Below are positions 40,117 through 49,316 of a stretch of 64,000 nucleotides of DNA, piece after piece. Source of the DNA: Planctomycetota bacterium (GTDB lineage Bacteria > Planctomycetota > B15-G4); assembly GCA_029259745.1 (NCBI GenBank), contig JAJDEO010000063.1, positions 124,001 through 188,000 of the forward strand. The letters run 5' to 3'. The stretch's first letter is position 1, and the number at the start of each line of letters is the position of its first letter. The notes under the pieces were generated by a model that was not told the origin of the DNA, did not search any database, and worked only from the letters and a program-made list of their open reading frames with translations. The translations under genes were made by a program, and so were the position numbers.

Positions 40117-42518
40117 TATCGGATCCGACTACCGATGTCGTCGAGGATGTCGTCGTCGCCGGGGCGGCGGCGGTCGAAGGCCGTGGGACGCAGGCGGATC
40201 TCGAACTGGGTGTCATCACGGTCTTCGCCGGTGATCCCCGTGCCGCGCTCAGTCTCGATGATGTAGTCGAGAATCCAGCAGCAGCCCGTCCGTCGCATCA
40301 TGAAGCCCGCGCGCGCCGTCTCGTTGAGACGCTGGTCGCGCTGCCAGAACACGGCCGAACTCCACTTCTCGGTGAGCTCCCAGAGGACGCCGACGGTCAG
40401 GAAGTTGAACAGGCCCTCGGTCTTGTTGTTCGCGATGTAGAAGCGCTTCGTCTCGTCGATCCGCGTGTTGTACGACAGGTACGACTGCTCGTAGCCGCGG
40501 TCGTTGGGATCGAGGACGGCGCGCCAACGCAGCGTGGCGTCGCGCAGGCCCCAAATGTTCGCGCCAGGGCGATAGCGCATGTCGACGATGACGTCGCCTT
40601 CGACCTGACCCGCGTTGTCACGCGACTCGTTCGGGTAGAAGGGAATGATGACGTCGGTGTCGAGGATCGTCTTGACCTTGTTGTCCTGGTGCGTCTGGAT
40701 GCGGTGGCGCACGCCGAGGAAAATGAGATGGTTGTCGTCGAGCTGCTCGATGTCGTCGATGACCTCGAGCTCCTCGGGCTGGTGGTTCGTCCCGAAGCGC
40801 GTCTGGATGCCGATGCGTGGCTCGAGGATCTGACGGATGCCGTCGAGGTTCCACGTCTCGGAACTGTAGCCCTGGTCGACACCGACGTACGTCTGCTGGT
40901 ACTCGACAGCTGCGAGGAGCGACGTACGGATGTCGGCGCCGCCGAACTGTGTGCCGGAGAGATACGTTGCGTCGGCGCCTGCCGTGACGCGCAGGCGCTC
41001 GCCCTCGCCCGTGTCGATGTCCCAGTCGAGCCGTGCGCGACGACCGATGCGCAGGTTGCTCACCGAGTCGAGCGCGTTGTTGTCCTCGTCAGGCGAGAAG
41101 CGCGCGTTGCTGAACGTGTCGGTGACGGTGAGCTTCGCGCCCCGCAGCCATTCGGCCTCGGTTTCTTCGGCCAGCAAGCGGCGCTGCACTTCGGGCAGGT
41201 ACTCGACCTGCGACTCGAAGTCGTTCAGGCGCGGACGGATCAAAAGCGTGCGTGCCTCGTTGCCCTCGATGTCGCGGTACCAGAGGTAGGTGTCCTGCTC
41301 GCGCCCGATCTTGGCCTCGCGCTCGTAGTATTCGTTGAGGAAGTTGCGGTCGCTGAGGTACGAGATGTCGATGTCGAGGACGCGGAAGTCGTCGTAGTCG
41401 TTGCGTTCGAAGTACGTGCGCGACTCGAGGTCGATGCGTCCGCGCGTGTTGTCGGTGATCGGCTGGTCGAGTTCGTCTTCATCGGCCGAGTCGGCGATGT
41501 GCGAGGCGAGGAAGCGCCCCTTCGAGTTCGGTCCTTCCCAAGCGATCGTGGGTTCGATGAACAGGCCACGTGCCGAGTAAGCGGCGATGCGCGTCTCCCA
41601 CTCGCCCTCGAGCTCTTCATCCGACCCGAGCATGCGTGCGACGCCGTTCACGAGGCCGTCCGCGTCGCCGCCCCAGACCGTTTCGATCTCCGTGCCGAAG
41701 CGACCCGACGACCCGATGTTCAGGTCGCGGATCAGCAGGCCTTCGTTGTCGTCGATGTTGAAGGACATGCCCGGCCAGCGGAAGATCGGCACGTATCCGA
41801 CGGCGAAGGTCTGGTCGCTGGTCTTGAGGATGCGACCCTTCTCGGTGGGCGTCAAAATCGCCGTGTCGGTCGACATGTGGAAGTCGGTGTTGCCGTGTTC
41901 GCAGGTGCTGTAGTCGACCGTCTGGAGCAGCGCGTTGCCGTCGGCATAGCCCGTGAGCTGCTTGAAGCGCAGCACGAGCGGGTGACCGTCGTCGAACGCG
42001 CGCATGCGGCCGTCGAGGATGAAGCTGTCGCCGGCCGTGTTGTCGACGTAGATCGCCGCGGCTTCCAGCGTGCGGACGTCGTTCTCGTCGACCGTCACGT
42101 AGCCTTCGAGGAACATCTCGCGGATGCGCGAGCCGGGCATGAACACACCCCGCTCGGGCGCGGCCGCCGGCGGGAGCGGCCCGCTGTCGGGGGACGGGGC
42201 CTCGGATGGCGGCTCGGCGGGCAAGGCGTTGACCTCGTCACGCCCGAGGACGACGACGAGCGAGTCGGCCGTCAGGCGCTGGGTGCCCTGCTGGACCGTG
42301 ACACCGTCGAGGAAGACGAGCACCTGCCCTTCGTCTTCGCGGAAGCTGTAGAGCTTGCCCGTGGGGAGGACGATGACCGAGTCTTCTGAGACCGCCGAGA
42401 ACGCCGACAGCACGAGCGGCAGAGACTGCGCTCGCGAGGACGGAGCCGTGACGCACCAGAGTGCGAGGGCGAGAAGAACCGCGACGCCGCCCTGACGGCC
42501 GTTAGCGATTTTCATCAA
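40116..42518 (-). CDS. LptD-like outer-membrane LPS assembly barrel
   Basis: 800 residues with a signal peptide (MMKIANGRQGGVAVLLALALWCVTAPSSRAQS). A short N-terminal OstA/jellyroll part includes GVTVQQGTQRLTADSLVVVLG; then a segment typical of LptD, ALLQTVDYSTCEHGNTDFHMSTDTAILTPTEKGRILKTSDQTFAVGYVPIFRWPG; the remainder is an aromatic-alternating beta-barrel. LptD inserts LPS in the outer leaflet of the outer membrane together with LptE. The C-terminal ITGEDRDDTQFEIRLRPTAF is the usual last strands. The gene starts 17 bases inside the end of the LptA/C-like gene, so the two are co-translated. It ends one base into the TatA-like gene. Confidence 0.8.
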   Translation of the reverse strand: MMKIANGRQGGVAVLLALALWCVTAPSSRAQSLPLVLSAFSAVSEDSVIVLPTGKLYSFREDEGQVLVFLDGVTVQQGTQRLTADSLVVVLGRDEVNALPAEPPSEAPSPDSGPLPPAAAPERGVFMPGSRIREMFLEGYVTVDENDVRTLEAAAIYVDNTAGDSFILDGRMRAFDDGHPLVLRFKQLTGYADGNALLQTVDYSTCEHGNTDFHMSTDTAILTPTEKGRILKTSDQTFAVGYVPIFRWPGMSFNIDDNEGLLIRDLNIGSSGRFGTEIETVWGGDADGLVNGVARMLGSDEELEGEWETRIAAYSARGLFIEPTIAWEGPNSKGRFLASHIADSADEDELDQPITDNTRGRIDLESRTYFERNDYDDFRVLDIDISYLSDRNFLNEYYEREAKIGREQDTYLWYRDIEGNEARTLLIRPRLNDFESQVEYLPEVQRRLLAEETEAEWLRGAKLTVTDTFSNARFSPDEDNNALDSVSNLRIGRRARLDWDIDTGEGERLRVTAGADATYLSGTQFGGADIRTSLLAAVEYQQTYVGVDQGYSSETWNLDGIRQILEPRIGIQTRFGTNHQPEELEVIDDIEQLDDNHLIFLGVRHRIQTHQDNKVKTILDTDVIIPFYPNESRDNAGQVEGDVIVDMRYRPGANIWGLRDATLRWRAVLDPNDRGYEQSYLSYNTRIDETKRFYIANNKTEGLFNFLTVGVLWELTEKWSSAVFWQRDQRLNETARAGFMMRRTGCCWILDYIIETERGTGITGEDRDDTQFEIRLRPTAFDRRRPGDDDILDDIGSRIR

Positions 42519-45459
42519 GCGTTAATCCTGTTTCGCGGCTTTCGACTTCCTGCGCCTCGGGTTGCAGCAAGATCTCGGAGGCAGACCACTTGATGCCCGA
42601 CATGTCCACGAGGCAGGAGCCCCGGAGTATGGCAAGGTCGCCCGGCACGTCCCAGGACATGTCGTCGCAGAACACGCGGATATCGCCCGTGGTCATCGTG
42701 ACGCCGACCTTCGCGTCGACCTGCTGGAGCTCGTCGGCGAAGTTCGTCTCAGCGATGATGTCGCGCTCGGCCGTCACGATGCGCGACCCGTCCGTGCCGA
42801 CGCGTGCCAGGCGCGGCGAGCCGCTGAGGATGGTGCGGCGGCGCGTGCGATCGATCAGCAGCGACTCGCTCGACGTGTCCGTCGTCGCCACTCCGTCGAC
42901 GAGCTTGGCCACGACGGCGCCGCGGGCGTCGATCGTCTCGATATCGCCGAGACCGTTCCGCACCAGGGCGATGCGATCGCGCGCATCGACGCGATCGTCG
43001 CGGAGATTCACGCGCTGCTGGACCCAACCGGGCCCGATCAGGTCGAGGTCGCGCAGGCCGGGGCCCATCTCGAGCGCCGTGCCGCCGAAGGTCAGGCCGT
43101 CGTTGGTTCCGCCGACCACCTCAGGACCAGCGATCCGACCACGTCCTTCCATGAAGGGTGCATCGGGATCAGCCGGAAGTGTCCACGTCAGCGTGCCCTT
43201 ACCGCGTAACCAGAAATCGATCGAGCCCGACGTGTCGCGCGTTTCGATCTCCGGATCTATGGCGATCGTGAGGACGCGTGCGAGTTCGTCGAAGCTCACG
43301 TCGATGCCACGCAGTGTCATGTCCGCGCGCGCGATCGTGATCGACGTCTCCGACTCGATGCGATGCAGGGGCAGTGTTTCGAGTGTGCCGTCGTCGATGC
43401 GCGTGGCGACGATGTGATCGCTCGTCGTGACGACGACCTCGCCCGTGGCCGAGACGGTTTCGAGGCGTGCGTCGTGGCGCAGCGTGATCGTGCGCTCGGG
43501 GCCGTCGAAATCGACGAGCCCGGCGTCGAGGACGACGCCATCCGACGTATGACCGGAGACAGGGCCGAACAGCACACCGTGGCCCTCGTCGAACGCGGAG
43601 ACGGCGTTTGGCGGGATCGTCCAGTCGAGGCCGCCCACGGCGAGGATGTCCGTGTGCGCGTCGACCAGCTCGCCGTCGGCATCAAGCCGCGGCGTGACGT
43701 CGACGAGGTGCGCGTCGCGGGCGATCTGCAAGCGGCCCGTGGCGTCGTTCCAGGTCAGGTCGACGCCGGTCACCGTGAGATCGCCGCGCACGATCGTCAC
43801 GACGCCGGGTGACGTGGCGACATCGCCCGTCATCGAGAGTTCGTTCGTGACGATGTTCGTGGTGGACGCGTCGGCCGGGGCGTCGGCACCGGGCGTTCCG
43901 ACGACCTTCACGTCGCCGAGTGCCGTGATCGTCGTGACGCCTTCGTCGCCCGGGCCCTTCGCCGCGACGAGCCGATCGGCGTCGACGCGCTGCGTGTTCT
44001 TCTCGACGACGACGTTCTCTTCGAGCGTCACGATCCGGCTCGGCCCGTCGACGCGCAACACCTTGCCGGCGAACGTCGTGCCGTCGGCGAGCGATCCCGT
44101 CACGCCGCCGCGCATCTCGCCGGCAATCTCGCGCGGCGTGTCGGCGTCGCGCGCAGGCGGAACACTCCACACCATGCCACCGGGCGCGAAGGCCTCGAGT
44201 CCCGCGAGGTCGCCGCTCTCGACGGTCATGGTCGTGGGTCCGGCGAGCAGCAGGTCGCCATCGTCGAGACGATGCGTGAGGTCGCGACCTTCCGTGAGGA
44301 TGCCGTCGACCTCCCAACGCACGATGTCGGGCGAGCGGATGATGCCGTTCTCGATCGACAGCGTGGGCGCCCAGAGCCACGACGGAAGTGCGTCGAGCGT
44401 GGACGACACGATCGTGACGTCGCCGCGAGCGTCGAGGCGGTCGATGGAAGGGACGGCAACGTCGGTTTGAAGCGCCGGCACGTTCTCGGCCGGGTCGGGT
44501 TCGCGTTCGGGCAGCTTCGCGATCACCTGCGCGGCATCGAGCCGCATGTGTTCGTTCTCGAGGTCGCGCTCGAAGAACGCGTTGTCCTGGAACGTGATCG
44601 TGCGCGCCGGGCCGTCGTAGTCGAGCGTGTCGCCGCCGAAGTGTCCGCCGTCGCTCGTCGTGCCCGTGACGGGTCCCTTCATCTCGAAGACGGCCGTCGC
44701 GCGCGCGTCGGACGCCTCGGGGTCGAGCACACCGTCGAGTCCGCCCGGCGAGACGAGCGTCCAGCCCACGGCGAGTTCCGTCGGCGCTGACTCGAACTCC
44801 GAAGACTCGTCGATGAGCAGCTCGCCGGTGTTCTGATTCCAATGCAGGCCGACGCCGCGCATCGTCATCTGTGCGTTGGCGATCGTGAAGGCTGCGCGTG
44901 CGACCAGCAGCGGCCCGTCGACGTCGACGCGCGAGGTGTCGAACGTCGTCGTCGTCCCGTCGTCGTTGTAGAACTCGCCGTGCACGGAGCCGATCAGCGA
45001 GTAGCGCTCAGGTGAGACGGCCGAGAGGTCGACCTGCACGTTGCCGCCGACGGCGTCACCCATCATGAACGACGCGCGGTCGGAGCGAATCGTGCCGATG
45101 ACGAGCGGCAGGCCATCGTCACCGTCGCGTTCGCGGTCGAGCATCTCGACGAACGGTTCGGTCGTCTGGAAGTTGCCGTCGTCGCCGGGGATGCCCTCGA
45201 GGAACGTGACGCGGCGCACCTCGCGTTCGATCGTCGTGCCGTTGGGGCCTTCGATCGGTTCGCGGACGCGGATCGTCGTCTTGCCGAGCGCGACCGTGAT
45301 GTCCTTGTCGCCCTCGCCGTCGAGCTTCATCGACCCGCCGCCCGAGTCGCCACGCGTGCCGACGACGTCGACGACGTTGCGTCCACCGCGTTCTTCGGTG
45401 AGCAGGGTGACGACGAGCAGCCCGGCGGCCACCATGAGCAAGAACTTCAAGACCTTCAA
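42502..45459 (-). CDS. Giant LptC/LptA-like protein with repeated OstA-type modules
   Basis: About 985 residues. The likely start is a TTG at 45459 that overlaps the KdsC stop (TTGA) and gives a membrane anchor MKVLKFLLMVAAGLLVVTLL; an ATG at 45435 is a possible alternative. The rest is beta-rich and built from repeated units carrying DGPxRxITLxxxAxxE (YDGPARTITFQDNAFFE, VDGPSRIVTLEENVVVE, FDGPERTITLRHDARLE) and xxMTxRGVxxxWxxxTGxLxI (MTMRGVGLHWNQNTGELLI, LTVTGVDLTWNDATGRLQI). These resemble the OstA/LptA/LptC jellyroll fold, which normally occurs once in ~180 residues; here it is stacked many times. It could form a full periplasmic bridge for LPS to LptD. Function inferred. Confidence 0.65.
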   Translation of the reverse strand: MKVLKFLLMVAAGLLVVTLLTEERGGRNVVDVVGTRGDSGGGSMKLDGEGDKDITVALGKTTIRVREPIEGPNGTTIEREVRRVTFLEGIPGDDGNFQTTEPFVEMLDRERDGDDGLPLVIGTIRSDRASFMMGDAVGGNVQVDLSAVSPERYSLIGSVHGEFYNDDGTTTTFDTSRVDVDGPLLVARAAFTIANAQMTMRGVGLHWNQNTGELLIDESSEFESAPTELAVGWTLVSPGGLDGVLDPEASDARATAVFEMKGPVTGTTSDGGHFGGDTLDYDGPARTITFQDNAFFERDLENEHMRLDAAQVIAKLPEREPDPAENVPALQTDVAVPSIDRLDARGDVTIVSSTLDALPSWLWAPTLSIENGIIRSPDIVRWEVDGILTEGRDLTHRLDDGDLLLAGPTTMTVESGDLAGLEAFAPGGMVWSVPPARDADTPREIAGEMRGGVTGSLADGTTFAGKVLRVDGPSRIVTLEENVVVEKNTQRVDADRLVAAKGPGDEGVTTITALGDVKVVGTPGADAPADASTTNIVTNELSMTGDVATSPGVVTIVRGDLTVTGVDLTWNDATGRLQIARDAHLVDVTPRLDADGELVDAHTDILAVGGLDWTIPPNAVSAFDEGHGVLFGPVSGHTSDGVVLDAGLVDFDGPERTITLRHDARLETVSATGEVVVTTSDHIVATRIDDGTLETLPLHRIESETSITIARADMTLRGIDVSFDELARVLTIAIDPEIETRDTSGSIDFWLRGKGTLTWTLPADPDAPFMEGRGRIAGPEVVGGTNDGLTFGGTALEMGPGLRDLDLIGPGWVQQRVNLRDDRVDARDRIALVRNGLGDIETIDARGAVVAKLVDGVATTDTSSESLLIDRTRRRTILSGSPRLARVGTDGSRIVTAERDIIAETNFADELQQVDAKVGVTMTTGDIRVFCDDMSWDVPGDLAILRGSCLVDMSGIKWSASEILLQPEAQEVESRETGLTLDENR

Positions 45460-45971
45460 CAGAAGCGCTCCACGTAGGCGTCCCAGCGTCCGTTCGCGCG
45501 GAGGATGTGTTCGACGAGATCGCGAACGGCGCCGCGTCCGCCCTTCGACGGCGTGACGTGGTCGACGCGGTCGAGGACGTCGCGCGCAGCATCGGCCGGC
45601 GCGGCCGAGTATCCCACGGCGCCGAGCCACGCGAGGTCGACGATGTCGTCGCCCATCCCGGCGATCTGTTCGCGCGAGACACCGAAGTGCGCGCAGATCT
45701 CGTCGAGCACGGCGAGCTTGTCGTGGACGTGCTCCCAGATGCGCTCGACGCGGAGCTCGCGTGCGCGGCGTTGCACCGCGGCTCCACCGCGACCGGTGAG
45801 GAACGTCGTCGCGTAGCCGGCGTCGCGCCAGAGGGCGATGCCGGCGCCGTCGCGCGTGGAGAACGATTTGACCTCGTCGCCGTCGATGCCGCCGATGCCC
45901 ATGATGACGTTGCCATCCGTGAGCACGCCGTCGACATCGAGCACGAGCAGTTTGATGTTCGCGAGTGGCAT
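45456..45971 (-). CDS. kdsC: 3-deoxy-D-manno-octulosonate 8-phosphate phosphatase-like HAD enzyme
   Basis: 171 residues, the usual KdsC size. HAD motif I is LLVLDVDGVLTDG, then the KdsC-specific FSTRDGAGIALWRDAGYATTFLTGRGGAAVQRRARELRVERIW, KLAVLDEICAHFGVSREQIAGMGDDIVDLAWLGAVGYSAAPADA. It removes phosphate from Kdo-8-phosphate in LPS core synthesis. Its ATG shares one base with the KdsD stop and its stop lies inside the next start, so it is tightly coupled in the LPS operon. Confidence 0.9.
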   Translation of the reverse strand: MPLANIKLLVLDVDGVLTDGNVIMGIGGIDGDEVKSFSTRDGAGIALWRDAGYATTFLTGRGGAAVQRRARELRVERIWEHVHDKLAVLDEICAHFGVSREQIAGMGDDIVDLAWLGAVGYSAAPADAARDVLDRVDHVTPSKGGRGAVRDLVEHILRANGRWDAYVERFC

Positions 45972-46996
45972 CAGTTGTTTGCCCGCGGGGACGGCAGGAC
46001 GCGCACGTCGAGCAGGTCTTGAATGTCGAGCAGGCCGATGGGCTTGCCGACGTCGTCGACGACGGGCAGCTGGTCGATCTTGAGTTCGCGCAGGATGCGC
46101 TGGGCCTCGCCGAGCAGTTGATCGGGGCGGACGGTGGTGGGGCCGGCCGTCATGACCTCGCCGATCGGGCGTTCGAGGTCGAGTCGTTCGCCGCTGGTGC
46201 GCTGGGCGACAACGCGCCGCAGGTCGCCGTCCGTGAACATTCCGGCGAGCACGCCATCGGCCGTGACGAGCACCGCGCCGGGGCGCCCGCGCGTGGTGGT
46301 CATGACGTCGATCGCGTCGGCCAGTGATGCCGTCGCTGCCACGAGCGGCAGGGCGTCGCCGCTGCGCATGGCCTCTTCGACTTTCATGAGCGAACGGCCG
46401 AGGTTGCCCGCGGGGTGGAAGCGCGCGAACTGCTCGGGCGTGAAGTTGCGTTTCTTGAGCACCGACATCGCGAGGGCGTCGCCGAGGGCGAGCATGACCG
46501 TCGTGCTCGTTGTCGGCGCGAGGCCGAGCGGGCAGGCCTCGGTGACCTGGCCGTACGCGAAGGTGACGTCGGCATGCTGGCCGAGCGGCGAGGTGGAGTC
46601 GGCGGTGATCGCGAGGAGCTGCGCGCCCAACGCCTTGAGCGGGCCGACGAGCCGCAGGACCTCCTCGGTCGTGCCACTGTTCGAGAGGGCGAGTACGACG
46701 TCGCCGGACGCGACGCGTCCGAGGTCGCCATGCAGCGCGTCTGTCGGGTGCAGGAAGTCGGCGCGCGTGCCCGTGCTGGCGAGGGTGCCGGCGAGCTTCT
46801 GCGCGATGATCCCGGCCTTCCCGACGCCGGTCGTGATGATGCGCCCGTCGCAGGCCAACACGAGATGCACCCCGGCCACGAAGTCGTCGCCAAGAGTCGC
46901 TCCGAGGAGTGACAGGGCACGCGCTTCGGTGTCGAGCAGCTGTCGAGCGAGGCCGAGGATCTGATCGGCGTCGGTGGTCGCCGTGTCGGCGGGCAT
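45971..46996 (-). CDS. kdsD: Arabinose-5-phosphate isomerase (KpsF/KdsD type)
   Basis: 341 residues: SIS isomerase domain (IITTGVGKAGIIAQKLAGTLASTGTRADFLHPTDALHGDLGRV, LSNSGTTEEVLRL, ACPLGLAPTTSTTVMLALGDALAM) followed by two CBS domains (DVMTTTRGRPGAVLVTADGVLAGMFTDGDLRR and PVVDDVGKPIGLLDIQDLLD). It makes arabinose 5-phosphate, the sugar entering Kdo. First gene of the minus-strand kdsD-kdsC-lptA/C-like-lptD-tat unit, divergent from the M50 protease across 138 bases. Confidence 0.94.
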   Translation of the reverse strand: MPADTATTDADQILGLARQLLDTEARALSLLGATLGDDFVAGVHLVLACDGRIITTGVGKAGIIAQKLAGTLASTGTRADFLHPTDALHGDLGRVASGDVVLALSNSGTTEEVLRLVGPLKALGAQLLAITADSTSPLGQHADVTFAYGQVTEACPLGLAPTTSTTVMLALGDALAMSVLKKRNFTPEQFARFHPAGNLGRSLMKVEEAMRSGDALPLVAATASLADAIDVMTTTRGRPGAVLVTADGVLAGMFTDGDLRRVVAQRTSGERLDLERPIGEVMTAGPTTVRPDQLLGEAQRILRELKIDQLPVVDDVGKPIGLLDIQDLLDVRVLPSPRANN

Positions 46997-47134
46997 TCCC
47001 TCGTCCCCCGTGTCGGCGGCAGGGCATCGGTGGAGAGTCGCGGCGACTCTTCCGCGCGCGAGCAGCGAGTGCCCGCACAGGCATCCTGCTAGAGTAGCGA
47101 TTCACTGTCACCGAACGAATGTCTGGAGAGGTCG

Positions 47135-47890
47135 TTGAGCCCCGAAGTGGTCTACATCGTCGGGTTCATCGTGATCCTGCTCCTCTCGCTCAGCTGGCAT
47201 GAGGCCGCGCACGCGTGGGTGGCCGATCGCCTCGGCGACGACACGGCCCGCAAGCTCGGCCGCGTGACGATGAACCCGCTCAAGCACATGGACCCCTTCC
47301 TGTCCGTGATCCTGCCCGTCACGCTGTTTCTGCTGAAACTGCCCATGTTCGGCGGCGGGAAGCCGGTACCGATCAATCCGCAGAAGTTCGGCAACCCGCG
47401 GCGTGACTTCATGTTCGTCGCGCTGGCAGGGCCGGGGTCGAACATCCTGCTGGCCCTGATCGCGGTGGGGCTCTGGGTCGGACTCGTCTGGGTCGAGGTC
47501 ATCAAGCCCGACGAGGTGGCCGGTGGCTACATTCCGCCCACGATGCTGGGCATGCTCGACGACATCGGGTCCGTGCTCGGCGGCGGGCGCGGCATCCGGG
47601 TGGACCTCACGGCGTTCTTCGTCGGGGTTGCGGTGATGCTCAACGTCCTGCTGGCCCTCTTCAACCTCCTCCCCGTCCCACCTCTGGACGGCTCGCGCGT
47701 CGTGGGCTGGCTGCTGCCCAAGCCGATCGCGCGCTTCTGGTACAGCCTCGATCGCTTCGGCATCATCATCCTGCTCGCCGCGCTCTTCCTGTTCGGGGGC
47801 GTTCAGTACATCGCACCCGTCCTGACCAAGGTCATCACCTGGGTGTTCGCGGCGATCGACACGCTCACGGAAGCGAAGAGGTACGGATGA
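47135..47890 (+). CDS. Site-2-protease family (M50) membrane metalloprotease
   Basis: 251 residues from a TTG (SD GGAGAG upstream). Zinc motif SWHEAAHAW (HExxH) in the first membrane helix and NLLPVPPLDGSRVVGW as the third ligand LDG loop; four or more hydrophobic helices between. Members cleave transmembrane segments, often to release regulators; this short form without a PDZ domain is the widespread S2P-like group close to ScpA operons. Overlaps scpA by four bases. Confidence 0.88.
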   Translation: MSPEVVYIVGFIVILLLSLSWHEAAHAWVADRLGDDTARKLGRVTMNPLKHMDPFLSVILPVTLFLLKLPMFGGGKPVPINPQKFGNPRRDFMFVALAGPGSNILLALIAVGLWVGLVWVEVIKPDEVAGGYIPPTMLGMLDDIGSVLGGGRGIRVDLTAFFVGVAVMLNVLLALFNLLPVPPLDGSRVVGWLLPKPIARFWYSLDRFGIIILLAALFLFGGVQYIAPVLTKVITWVFAAIDTLTEAKRYG

Positions 47891-48756
47891 AGGACCAGCA
47901 CTTCGAGCTCGACAACTACCGGGGGCCGCTCGATCTCCTGCTGCACCTGATCCGTGAGCACGAGATGGAGGTCACGGAGGTGAGCCTGGCCTCGCTCTGC
48001 GACCAGTATCTCGAGGCGATCGACAAGATGGAGAGCCTCGACGTCAACGTGGCCGGCGAGTTCCTCGTCACCGCGGCGACGCTGATGCTGATCAAGTCGC
48101 GCACCATCCTGCCCACCGAGGAGGTCGACCTCGAAGAGGAGCTCGACCCCGGCGACGAGCTGATCCTGCAGCTGCTCGAGTACCGCAAGTACAAGACGCT
48201 GGCCCTCGAGCTGCGCCGACGGTCCGAGAGCCGTGCCCTGCGAGCGACCCAGGGCCTGCGCGACATGCCGGCGCCCGAGGAGCCCGAACTCGAGGACGTC
48301 GAGCTGTGGGACGTCGTCAACCTGTACGCGCGGCTCGTCGAGGAGCTCGGGCTGCGGCGGCGTTTCGACACGATGCGGCACGAGAAGCCGCTCAAGGAGT
48401 ACATGGCCGTCGTCGTCGACTGCCTGCTGCAAGAGGGCAAGTGGGAGTTCACGAAGCTCGTCGACCTGCAGGGCGGCAAGGAGTCGCTGTTCCCGGTCTT
48501 CTTGTCCGTGCTCGAGCTCACGCGCACGGGCCAGGTGGCGGTGAGCCAGGAGTCGACTGGTGGCACGATCGTCGTCGAGTTGCGCCAAGACCGCGACCAA
48601 GACCGACTCGACGCCCTTTTTGGCAACGCGGACATCGACGACGAGGGGGACGAAGACGAAGGCGCTGCCGAGCCGGTTGAGGCCGCCGGCGCCGCGGTCG
48701 CCGAGCCCGGGGCCGCCGAACCGCCCGCCGAGGTCGATCCGCCAAGCCAAGACTGA
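47887..48756 (+). CDS. scpA: Segregation and condensation protein A
   Basis: 289 residues. N-terminal YRGPLDLLLHLIREHEMEVTEVSLASLCDQYLEAIDKMESLDVNVAGEFLVTAATLMLIKSRTILP is the ScpA kleisin motif; a middle charged part and a C-terminal winged helix (FVSVLELTRTGQVAV-like: FLSVLELTRTGQVAVSQ) follow. ScpA links SMC heads with ScpB during chromosome segregation. ScpB, which normally follows, is absent: a thioredoxin gene comes next. The C-terminal 40 residues are acidic and proline-rich. Confidence 0.94.
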   Translation: MKDQHFELDNYRGPLDLLLHLIREHEMEVTEVSLASLCDQYLEAIDKMESLDVNVAGEFLVTAATLMLIKSRTILPTEEVDLEEELDPGDELILQLLEYRKYKTLALELRRRSESRALRATQGLRDMPAPEEPELEDVELWDVVNLYARLVEELGLRRRFDTMRHEKPLKEYMAVVVDCLLQEGKWEFTKLVDLQGGKESLFPVFLSVLELTRTGQVAVSQESTGGTIVVELRQDRDQDRLDALFGNADIDDEGDEDEGAAEPVEAAGAAVAEPGAAEPPAEVDPPSQD

Positions 48757-48885
48757 GCCGATGCGGCCGTGGGGCCCAATCCGTATCCTGGCCGCCCCGC
48801 TGGCATCCAAACACACGATTCACTGCGAAGAACGGCTGTCCTGAAGACGTTCCCGTCGACGCAGCCCTGTCCGGAGACAAGACCC

Positions 48886-49221
48886 ATGGCCGACGTGCCG
48901 ATTTTCACCGACGACAACTTCAAGGCCGAAGTGCTCGATTCCGACATCCCTGTCGTGGTCGATTTCTGGGCCGAATGGTGTGCGCCCTGCCGTGCGATTG
49001 CCCCCACGATCGAAGCCCTTTCGGCGGAACTCGCGGGTAAGATCAAGATCGGTAAGCTCGACATCACCGCCAACCCGAACACGGCGCCGACCTACGGCGT
49101 GACGGCGATTCCGACGATCCTGCTCTTCCACAAGGGCGAGCTCGTGGAGCGTCTGGTCGGCGGCGGCAAGACGGCCGACGACTTCAAGCGCGAGTTCTCG
49201 GCCGCCTTCGAAGGCGTCTGA
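48886..49221 (+). CDS. Thioredoxin
   Basis: 111 residues: FTDDNFKAEVLDSDIPVVVDFWAEWCAPCRAIAPTIEALSAELAGKIKIGKLDITANPNTAPTYGVTAIPTILLFHKGE, with the redox motif WCAPC (canonical WCGPC, here Ala) and the cis-proline IPTI. A cytoplasmic disulfide reductase. The ATG at 48886 is used because residues upstream of MADVPIF are not conserved. A hairpin right after its stop probably ends the scpA-thioredoxin transcript. Confidence 0.94.
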   Translation: MADVPIFTDDNFKAEVLDSDIPVVVDFWAEWCAPCRAIAPTIEALSAELAGKIKIGKLDITANPNTAPTYGVTAIPTILLFHKGELVERLVGGGKTADDFKREFSAAFEGV

Positions 49222-49269
49222 GCCGCGGCGGACCGCTTACCCTTCACGGCGCCACCCGTCCGCTGCGGC
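49222..49269 (+). terminator. Hairpin after the thioredoxin gene
   Basis: GCCGCGGCGGAC (49222-49233) pairs with GTCCGCTGCGGC (49258-49269), one mismatch, starting the base after the stop codon. The 24-base loop and the absence of a T run make it a weak intrinsic terminator or a transcript stabiliser. Confidence 0.35.
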
Positions 49270-49316
49270 GTGTGGCGCCGTGACGTCGTTCTGACTCCAC
49301 CCCGAGACGTTCACCC

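Noticed and set aside
40089..42389. 766-codon plus-strand frame across the LptD-like gene
   Set aside because: Shadow of the minus-strand barrel protein; no signal peptide or motif.
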